This document shows, one piece after another, positions 6,079-11,293 of a stretch of DNA of 11,293 bases; positions within the stretch are counted from its first letter, which is position 1, and every line of letters begins with the position of its first letter. The notes under the pieces were generated by a model. That model saw only the letters and a program-made list of their open reading frames with translations. It made no database searches and was not told the origin of the DNA. This DNA comes from CAYPOY01 sp964412395. Its GTDB lineage: Bacteria > Chloroflexota > Anaerolineae > B4-G1. The position numbers were made by a program, and so were the translations under genes. The stretch lies in contig CAYPOY010000156.1 of NCBI GenBank assembly GCA_964412395.1, positions 1 through 11,293 of the forward strand, in the 5' to 3' direction.

Positions 6079-7866
6079 CGGCTGGCCCGATCTCCTTTTA
6101 CCGTAGAAGCGGCTCTGTGGACCCTCGTCGCCGTCGTCGCGCTTGCGCTGCGGCTGGCTTATCTCGACGCGGCTCCGCTCAGTGGTCGCGAGGCCCGCGA
6201 AGCGATGCTCGCCTGGCGGGCCGTGAGTGGGCAAGGGATGCCTCAGGCGGACTATAGCCCGCTGCTCTTCGCTGCCGACGCGCTGCTCTTTGCCCTGTGT
6301 GGCACAAGTGACGGGCTGGCCCGCCTGTGGCCGGCTCTGTTCGGCGGGATACTCGCGCTCACGCCGCTCCTGTTCCGGCAGCGCATCGGGCGCGTGGGCG
6401 CACTGGCGGCCGGGTTGTACCTGGCGCTCTCCCCGACGCTGTTATTCGCCTCGCGCCAACTGGATGGCGCGGTGGTGGCTGCGGTAGGAGGGATGGCCTC
6501 CCTCGGTGGGCTGATCCGTTTCCTCGATACAGGCAACCGTCCCTGGCTTACCCTCTCAGCCGGGGGACTGGCCCTGGCCGTGACGAGCAGCCCATCGGTC
6601 TACGGGCTGTTGCTGGCCATGGGCCTGGCGTGGTTGGGCCTCGCCTGGACCTGGCCTGGTGGAGGTGTTGACCTCACCTCCGAGACCCCCCTCCCCGAAA
6701 CGGGTAGAGGCCGCTTCTCATTGGTCATTCCCCATTGGTCATTGGTCATTGGTCATTGGTCATTGATCTGGATGTTCTTGCTCGCCGGGCTGGCGCTTTC
6801 GACTGGGCTGGGCTGGAACCCGGGCGGGTTGGGGGCCGCGGGTGACTTGCTGCCAGCATGGATCGCCTGCTTCGGCCCGGTGTCGGACCCCGTCGTGTCG
6901 CCTCTCGTCCTTTTGGCTGCCTATGAGCCGTTGGCCTTACTCTTCGGACTGGGCGGGCTGGCGTGGGCCATCTGGCGCGGACACCGTTTCGGCGTGCTGC
7001 TGGGGCTGTGGGCAGGCCTGGGAGCCCTGCTGCTGGCCCTGATGCCGGGCCGGACGGTGTTGGACACGCTGTGGGTGCTCCTGCCGCTGGCGATGCTCAC
7101 CGGTGTCGCGGTGGAATCGCTCGTGCGGGGCCTGCGAGAGCGGGGAGAGTGGCTCAGCGAAGGGCTGTACGTCCCTGTGGTGGCGATCCTGTGGGTTCAC
7201 ATTTACTTGATGCTCTCGCGCTATGCGGTTTCTGGCAATTCTGCAGATCTGGCCCTGGCGTTATTGGTGCTTGCCTTGCAGGGTCTGCTGGCGGTAACGT
7301 TTGCATTGACGATGAAACTTGGCGCCGCGTTGCGTGCTGTTGCCATGGGCACGGGTGTCGTGCTCCTGGCGGCTACTATCTCGGCCGGGTGGGGGGGCGC
7401 AACCGCGCGCTCGTCCGACCCACGAGAACTCCTGGCGCGCGATCCTGCCGCCATTGAGGTGCGCGACCTGGTGCAGACGCTGCGCGATCTCTCGTGGCGT
7501 GAGACGGGGATGCCGATGACACTGCCGTTCACACTTGAGGCCGGTCCTGACTCGGCTCTGGCCTGGTACCTGCGCGATTTCAGCGCCGCCCACCGGGTTG
7601 AAAATCTGGGTCGGGAGGTGGAGGTAGACCCGGTGCTGGTGACCGCGCGGCGCGACCTGAGCGATCTGGCACTGGATGGTGAGTTCGTGGGGCAGGATTT
7701 CGCTCTGCGCCGTAGTTGGGACCCGCTCGAGATCAGTTGCACCTGGGAGTTGCCGCCGCGCTGCCAGGCGGCTGTCGGGTGGTTGCTTTTTCGGCACACT
7801 CCCTCGCCGCCTGAGGCTGACCAATGGGCCGTACTCTGGCTGCGCCAGGACATGATTGGGGAGTAA
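6016..7866 (+). CDS. GT-C/ArnT-like polytopic membrane protein
   Basis: A 616-residue protein with many hydrophobic segments, resembling the dolichyl-phosphate-mannose mannosyltransferase/ArnT (PMT_2, GT39-like) group that moves sugars from polyprenyl carriers. After the first membrane segment (LVAVVALALRLAYLDAAP) comes SGREAREAMLAW (56-67), the place where these enzymes normally have a catalytic Asp-Glu or Asp-Asp pair. Here only Glu residues (E59, E62) are present, so activity is uncertain. Then follow YSPLLFAADALLFAL and an Arg-containing helix region as in the family. The C-terminal ~150 residues are soluble-looking. It overlaps the DUF2298 gene by 11 bp, so translational coupling is likely. 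ATG 6016 lacks a clear Shine-Dalgarno; ATG 6037 is an alternative seven codons later. A heptamer array codes for residues ~235-251. The gene ends 4 bp before another array. Confidence 0.82.
   Translation: MTNDKWQMTHSATRPTDQPTNRLARSPFTVEAALWTLVAVVALALRLAYLDAAPLSGREAREAMLAWRAVSGQGMPQADYSPLLFAADALLFALCGTSDGLARLWPALFGGILALTPLLFRQRIGRVGALAAGLYLALSPTLLFASRQLDGAVVAAVGGMASLGGLIRFLDTGNRPWLTLSAGGLALAVTSSPSVYGLLLAMGLAWLGLAWTWPGGGVDLTSETPLPETGRGRFSLVIPHWSLVIGHWSLIWMFLLAGLALSTGLGWNPGGLGAAGDLLPAWIACFGPVSDPVVSPLVLLAAYEPLALLFGLGGLAWAIWRGHRFGVLLGLWAGLGALLLALMPGRTVLDTLWVLLPLAMLTGVAVESLVRGLRERGEWLSEGLYVPVVAILWVHIYLMLSRYAVSGNSADLALALLVLALQGLLAVTFALTMKLGAALRAVAMGTGVVLLAATISAGWGGATARSSDPRELLARDPAAIEVRDLVQTLRDLSWRETGMPMTLPFTLEAGPDSALAWYLRDFSAAHRVENLGREVEVDPVLVTARRDLSDLALDGEFVGQDFALRRSWDPLEISCTWELPPRCQAAVGWLLFRHTPSPPEADQWAVLWLRQDMIGE
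6718..6766. repeat. Heptanucleotide array, 7 units (TCATTGG type)
   Basis: Units TCATTGG, TCATTCC, CCATTGG, TCATTGG x 3, TCATTGA. They encode SLVIPHWSLVIGHWSL in the GT-C-like protein, just before the hydrophobic segment LIWMFLLAGLALS. Unlike the other arrays, the encoded peptide is fairly hydrophobic and could extend the following helix. Confidence 0.9.
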
Positions 7867-7870
7867 GGAA

Positions 7871-7912
7871 TTGCGAATTGCGAATGGCGGATGGCGGATT
7901 GAGACTTGCGGG
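7871..7912. repeat. Heptanucleotide array, 6 units (TTGCGAA/TGGCGGA type)
   Basis: Units TTGCGAA x 2, TGGCGGA x 2, TTGAGAC, TTGCGGG, starting 4 bp after the stop codon of the GT-C-like gene. The order of variant units ending GGA-TTGAGAC-TTGCGGG recurs in reverse complement at 9467-9522. Confidence 0.88.
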
Positions 7913-7926
7913 TCAGGCTGATGGGC

Positions 7927-8018
7927 GAAGGTCTCCCGACTGAGCCCTTTACGCCTCGGTCAGAGACCTTCGGCAAACGTCAGAGACCTTCGGCAAACGT
8001 CAGAGACCTTCGGCAAAC
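7927..8018. repeat. Long stem-loop continued by three 20-bp tandem repeats
   Basis: GAAGGTCTC (7927-7935) pairs with GAGACCTTC (7963-7971), and inside it GACTGAG (7938-7944) pairs with CTCGGTC (7955-7961, one G-T). This makes a 16-bp stem with a CC/A internal bulge and a 10-base loop. The right arm is part of GTCAGAGACCTTCGGCAAAC, repeated exactly three times (7959-7978, 7979-7998, 7999-8018). Only one left arm exists, so any of the three right arms could pair with it, giving alternative structures. There is no T tract. Confidence 0.85.
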
Positions 8019-8058
8019 GAGGATGATGCCATTCAGGTAGTGAGCAGATGAAGGCGTC

Positions 8059-8128
8059 TTCGCATAGTCATTAGGATGGGAACGGATGACTTTGCTGCTT
8101 TCCTTGACGTAACGTTAGGCTATGCGAA
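8059..8128. repeat. 9-bp inverted repeat, TTCGCATAG/CTATGCGAA
   Basis: TTCGCATAG (8059-8067) and CTATGCGAA (8120-8128) are perfect reverse complements separated by 52 bp. They could be the ends of a small inserted element or a loose hairpin. No coding capacity lies between them. Confidence 0.5.
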
Positions 8129-8145
8129 ATGAACAAGGTGGGGTA

Positions 8146-8166
8146 GGACAAGATGCCATCTTGTCC
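8146..8166. repeat. Compact palindrome GGACAAGATG/CATCTTGTCC
   Basis: The two 10-base arms are perfect complements with a single base between them. As RNA it would form at least an 8-bp stem with a 5-base loop. GTAGGACAAG recurs at 8188-8197 just upstream of the start codon of the next gene, so the half-site is present twice. It could be an operator-like palindrome 43 bp upstream of the ATG or a dispersed palindromic repeat. Confidence 0.55.
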
Positions 8167-8209
8167 CACAGCTATTTTCGAGACAGAGTAGGACAAGGAC
8201 ATAGAACAT

Positions 8210-11200
8210 ATGGAGCAAACAGTACTGGACAAACCCCTGAGCAACTTCGTCAGGCTGGATTGGGAAAAAACTCTCTATATCGTCATTATCATCCTGGCCC
8301 TCGCTACGCGATTGTGGGGCCTGGGCGACCGGGTGCAGAGCCACGACGAGAGCATACATGCCCGGTACTCGTGGAACCTGTACGCCGGCCATGGTTTCCA
8401 ACACGCGCCCTTAATGCATGGCCCCTTCCTGTTCCACGCCACGGCTTTATCCTATTTCCTTTTCTCTGACAATGACTTCACCGCCCGGCTGCCGGTCGCG
8501 CTGATGGGGGTGGCGCTGGTCGCCTTTCCCTACCTGCTGCGCCGTTGGCTGGGCCGCGCTGGAGGGCTCGTCACCTCGTTCTTCCTGCTCATCTCCCCAT
8601 CCATCGCCTACTACTCTCGTTACATCCGCCACGATATCCCGGTCATCCTCTGGTCTCTCATCGTCGTCCTGGCCATCTTCTCCTACCTGCGCGACGGCCG
8701 CGAGCGCTGGCTCTACCTGCTGGCGGCTGGCGTGTCGCTGATGTTCGCTACCAAGGAAGTCGCTTTCATCTACAGCGCCATTTTTGGCCTTTTCCTCGTC
8801 GGCCTGTTCGCTATTCAAGCGTTGGGGCGAGAATGGTCGAATGAAGGCTTGAAGCCTTTGTTCATGGTCGCGCTGGCGGTCATGGCGATTGGGATGCTCA
8901 TCCTGGGGCTTGGCCTGCTTCTAAGGCAGGAGGAACAGCCGGTGCCAGCCTGGTGGGCCATTGCCGGGGGGATGCTGGCCGTGTTGGCGCTGCTTGCCGC
9001 AATGGTCTCCCTGCTCGTCGCTACGTGGCGCGATCTGCGCGATTACCGCTCGTTTGATCTCAGCATCGTCCTGGGTACGCTCTGTCTCCCGTTCCTCTCA
9101 CCTTTCCTGATCCACGCCGCGGGCCTGGATCCGGTGGACTACAGCGCGCCGACGATCTACTACTCGGGCGCTATCACAGGCGCGGTGTTGCTGGTCTCGG
9201 CAGGCATTGGCCTGGCGTGGGACTGGCGGCGGTGGGGCATCGCCGCTGCGATCCACTACGCTATTTTCGTCGTCCTGTTCACCACCGTCTTTACCAATGG
9301 CACCGGCATCGCCAGCGGCCTGGTCGGCTCGCTGGGCTATTGGCTGGCACAACAGGCAGTGGAACGGGGTAGCCAGCCGTGGTATTACTATATGATCACG
9401 GTGCCTCTGTACGAGTACCTGCCGTTGCTGTTGACCCTCGTCACTCCCCTCTACCTGGCCATGCATCCCGCAACCCGCAAGTCTCAATCCGGCACTCGCC
9501 ATTCGCCATTCGCCATTCGCAATTCCTACTTCATCCCCTTCGTCACGTGTTGGATTGCGCTGGCCTGGATCGGCTATTCCTACGCGGGCGAGAAGATGCC
9601 CTGGCTCACCGTCCACCTGGCGCTGCCGATGATCCTGCTCTCCGGCTGGTTGGTCGGACGGCTGATCGAGGGGACTGACTGGCGAGGGGTGCTCCAACAC
9701 CGGGCCTGGCTGCTACCGCTCGTCGCTCCTCCGTTCGTCGCGGCGTTGGTGATGTTCGTCAATGCGGCTCTTGCGGGCCCCTTCCGGGGGTACGAACTGG
9801 GACAACTGGATACGACTGGCCGGCTGCTGGGTGGACTGGTGAGCACGCTTGCCTTTGGCGCGGGGTTGGGTTACCTGGTGTACCGCAGCGGGCGGCGCAC
9901 GGCCATGCGCGTCTTGCTGCTCGTCGCGCTGCTCCTGCCAGTGTTCCTCACCATCCGCACCGCCTGGCGCTTCTGCTACGTCAACTATGACTACCCGACC
10001 GAGTTCCTGGTTTACGCCCACGCCGCACCGGCCGTCAGAGAGACCATGCGCCAGATCGAGGATCTCTCGCGCCGCACCGCCGGAGGCCCGAAACTCATCA
10101 AAATCGCCTATGGTTCCGACGGCTCCACGCTGTTCTACTGGCAACTGCGCGACTACCCCAACGCCGTCTTCTACAGCGAGCAGCCCTCGCGGGATGTACT
10201 GGATGCCCCTGTCGTCATCGCCGGGCGGGAGCAATGGGAGGCAGTGACTCCCTATATGGACAGGGATTACATCGTCAACACCTACACCTACCTGTGGTGG
10301 CCGATGGAGGACTACCGCAACATGACCTGGGCGCGCATTACCCACGCCATCACCGATACCCAGACCCGCGCTGCGCTGTGGGACATCTGGTACGACCGCG
10401 ACTACCGCCGCTACGACGAACTGACTGGCGAGAAACACACGCTCGATAAATGGCCGTTGCGCAGCGACTATCGCCTCTACATCCGCCGTGACGTGGCGGC
10501 TCAGATGTGGGACCTGGGCATAACTGGGCCGGTGGAAATCGGCCCGACTGATCCCTACGCCGAAGGTTGGCAGGAACGGGCCGCGCGGCGGGTGTTTGGC
10601 AGCCAGGGCTCGGCCCCCGGCCAACTCCAGAGTCCACGCGGGATCAAGGTTGGCCCCAATGGCTTCCTCTACATCGCCGACGCCGGCAATCACCGTATCC
10701 AGAAATTCACTGCCGAGGGAGAGTTCGTCGCCGCCTGGGGACAGCAATCTACTATCGAGATGGAGGCAGAGACACCCCGGGGCTTCAACGATCCCTGGGA
10801 CGTCGCCGTCGCCCCTGATGGCGCGATCTACGTTGCCGACACCTGGAACCATCGCATCCAGAAACTGGACGCTGAGGGCAACCTGGTCACCGCCTGGGGG
10901 TTGTTCGGCCAGTATGGCCCTGGGGATACGGTCGGGCAAAGCGCCTTCTATGGCCCACGCGGCGTCGCCATTGACCCGAAAGGGCTCGGTCGGGAGACCT
11001 TCGCCCATCAGGATGGTGCGATCTACGTCGTGGACACGGGCAACAAGCGCATCCAGGTCTTCGAGCCCGACGGGCAGTTCGCCTTCCAGTGGGGTGGGGG
11101 AGGCGTGTTGGAGGGCTATCTGGACGAACCTGTTGGCATTGCGGTTGGCCCGGACGGCACGATCTACATCGCCGACACGTGGAACCGGCGCGTGCAGGTC

Positions 11201-11293
11201 TTTGATAGGAATGGCATCTTCCTGCGGCAGTGGCCCATCGCCGGTTGGGACACCGGGCTACCCGATGAGAAGCCCTACCTGGCGGTGGACGCC
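8210..11293 (+). CDS. TIGR03663-type membrane protein with C-terminal NHL repeats (partial at right edge)
   Basis: The frame opens at ATG 8210 and stays open for 1028 codons to the window end, so the C-terminus is missing. The N-terminal half is a polytopic membrane protein. After the first helix (TLYIVIIILALATRLWGLG) comes HDESIHARYSWNLY with the invariant Asp-Glu (46-47), then LMHGPFLFH with the invariant HGP (70-72), and YYSRYIRHDIP. These are the marks of TIGR03663, a family related to PMT_2 glycosyltransferases that usually sits near a Chlor_Arch_YYY gene, as here. From residue ~790 four NHL repeats follow, with cores such as PRGIKVGPNGFLYIADAGNHRI, and would form at least part of a beta-propeller, probably extracytoplasmic. 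Repeat 3 holds an 11-residue insertion matching a repeat found upstream. A heptamer array encodes residues ~420-438. AGGACAAGGA 12-20 bases upstream is a weak ribosome site. Probable role: sugar transfer or surface assembly, substrate unknown. Confidence 0.92.
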   Translation, partial: MEQTVLDKPLSNFVRLDWEKTLYIVIIILALATRLWGLGDRVQSHDESIHARYSWNLYAGHGFQHAPLMHGPFLFHATALSYFLFSDNDFTARLPVALMGVALVAFPYLLRRWLGRAGGLVTSFFLLISPSIAYYSRYIRHDIPVILWSLIVVLAIFSYLRDGRERWLYLLAAGVSLMFATKEVAFIYSAIFGLFLVGLFAIQALGREWSNEGLKPLFMVALAVMAIGMLILGLGLLLRQEEQPVPAWWAIAGGMLAVLALLAAMVSLLVATWRDLRDYRSFDLSIVLGTLCLPFLSPFLIHAAGLDPVDYSAPTIYYSGAITGAVLLVSAGIGLAWDWRRWGIAAAIHYAIFVVLFTTVFTNGTGIASGLVGSLGYWLAQQAVERGSQPWYYYMITVPLYEYLPLLLTLVTPLYLAMHPATRKSQSGTRHSPFAIRNSYFIPFVTCWIALAWIGYSYAGEKMPWLTVHLALPMILLSGWLVGRLIEGTDWRGVLQHRAWLLPLVAPPFVAALVMFVNAALAGPFRGYELGQLDTTGRLLGGLVSTLAFGAGLGYLVYRSGRRTAMRVLLLVALLLPVFLTIRTAWRFCYVNYDYPTEFLVYAHAAPAVRETMRQIEDLSRRTAGGPKLIKIAYGSDGSTLFYWQLRDYPNAVFYSEQPSRDVLDAPVVIAGREQWEAVTPYMDRDYIVNTYTYLWWPMEDYRNMTWARITHAITDTQTRAALWDIWYDRDYRRYDELTGEKHTLDKWPLRSDYRLYIRRDVAAQMWDLGITGPVEIGPTDPYAEGWQERAARRVFGSQGSAPGQLQSPRGIKVGPNGFLYIADAGNHRIQKFTAEGEFVAAWGQQSTIEMEAETPRGFNDPWDVAVAPDGAIYVADTWNHRIQKLDAEGNLVTAWGLFGQYGPGDTVGQSAFYGPRGVAIDPKGLGRETFAHQDGAIYVVDTGNKRIQVFEPDGQFAFQWGGGGVLEGYLDEPVGIAVGPDGTIYIADTWNRRVQVFDRNGIFLRQWPIAGWDTGLPDEKPYLAVDA
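9467..9522. repeat. Heptanucleotide array, 8 units (TTCGCCA type)
   Basis: Units CCCGCAA x 2, GTCTCAA, TCCGGCA, CTCGCCA, TTCGCCA x 2, TTCGCAA. They encode ATRKSQSGTRHSPFAIRNS in the loop between hydrophobic segments ending LVTPLYLAMHP and starting YFIPFVTCWIALAW. Read in reverse complement, they match the array at 7871-7912, including the unusual TTGAGAC unit. Confidence 0.9.
10981..11014. repeat. Dispersed 31-nt repeat inserted in frame in an NHL repeat
   Basis: Bases 10981-11011 are the reverse complement of 7918-7948 with one mismatch. In the protein this is the segment GLGRETFAHQD between DPK and GAIYVVDTGN of the third NHL repeat. The other three repeats lack it, passing directly from [D/G]P[N/D]G to the IYVAD strand. 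The extra stretch is 33 bp, so the frame is kept. Confidence 0.85.

Larger units (their letters stand above)
7867..8209. other. Repeat-filled intergenic region before the TIGR03663 gene
   Basis: These 343 bases hold no credible gene. They contain, in order, a heptamer array (7871-7912), a 31-nt segment also present inverted in the downstream gene (7918-7948), a long stem-loop (7927-7971), a 20-bp unit repeated three times (7959-8018), a 9-bp inverted repeat (8059-8067/8120-8128) and a compact hairpin (8146-8166). No T-rich terminator and no convincing -35/-10 pair was found, so whether the downstream gene has its own promoter is open. Confidence 0.75.

Noticed and set aside
7927..7971. Intrinsic terminator after the GT-C-like gene
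   Set aside because: The stem is strong, but no T tract follows and the sequence belongs to a dispersed repeat.
7959..8018. CRISPR-like repeats
   Set aside because: The three 20-bp units are directly adjacent with no spacers.
8104..8126. Possible promoter TTGACG ... TATGCG
   Set aside because: The spacing is only about 11 bp and the -10 match is poor.
8122..8469. 115-residue + strand frame
   Set aside because: It overlaps the start of the TIGR03663-type gene in another frame; the family motifs DE and HGP are in the 8210 frame.
9713..11008. 431-residue open frame on the - strand
   Set aside because: Antisense shadow of the TIGR03663-NHL gene, whose + frame shows repeated NHL motifs and continues without a stop.

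Overview
The window looks like a piece of a Chloroflexota genome (Anaerolineae-like). This is inferred from the high G+C content and from the pairing of a DUF2298 (Chlor_Arch_YYY, TIGR03662) membrane protein with a TIGR03663-type membrane protein, two families known mainly from Chloroflexi and some archaea. All genes that look functional are on the + strand. No rRNA, tRNA or CRISPR array was seen.

Left part (1-2100) is decayed or mobile DNA. A GNRA-looped hairpin (16-49) is followed by a degenerate bacterial group II intron. The intron starts with GTGCGCC at 169 and has an intact-looking domain V at 1270-1302. Its domain VI and 3' end are tandemly duplicated (2 x 111 bp, ending at 1412 and 1523). 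It contains a second, degenerate domain V-like hairpin (914-947) and only the C-terminal scrap of a reverse transcriptase/maturase, with an in-frame TAG. A second hairpin resembling the first lies just past the intron (1526-1561). Then comes a chimeric pseudogene joining a methyltransferase N-terminus to a single TPR unit (1617-1988).

Central part (2108-7866) is a tightly packed + strand cluster: an ECF sigma factor, a zinc-binding anti-sigma-like membrane protein, a 921-residue DUF2298 protein, and a 616-residue GT-C/ArnT-like membrane protein. Gaps are 17 and 8 bp, and the last two genes overlap by 11 bp. After a 343-bp repeat-filled intergenic region comes a TIGR03663-type protein with C-terminal NHL repeats (8210 to beyond the right edge). 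It has no internal stop and runs off the window. The three large membrane proteins probably act together on lipid-linked sugars or cell-surface glycans. That is inference, since the substrate of these families is unknown. The sigma/anti-sigma pair is the obvious candidate regulator.

The most unusual feature is at least eight arrays of degenerate heptanucleotide repeats, spread from 3512 to 9522. Seven of them lie within coding sequence, one of these straddling a gene boundary. Every array inside a membrane-protein gene codes for a hydrophilic loop between predicted transmembrane segments. One array supplies both the stop codon of the DUF2298 gene and the start codon of the next gene. Where a repeat unit would place TGA in the gene's own frame, the unit carries a variant base. 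Two arrays 1.6 kb apart are inverted copies of each other, and a separate 31-nt repeat occurs inverted between the intergenic region and an in-frame insertion in an NHL repeat. This genome seems to host an active family of short repeats that its membrane-protein genes tolerate.
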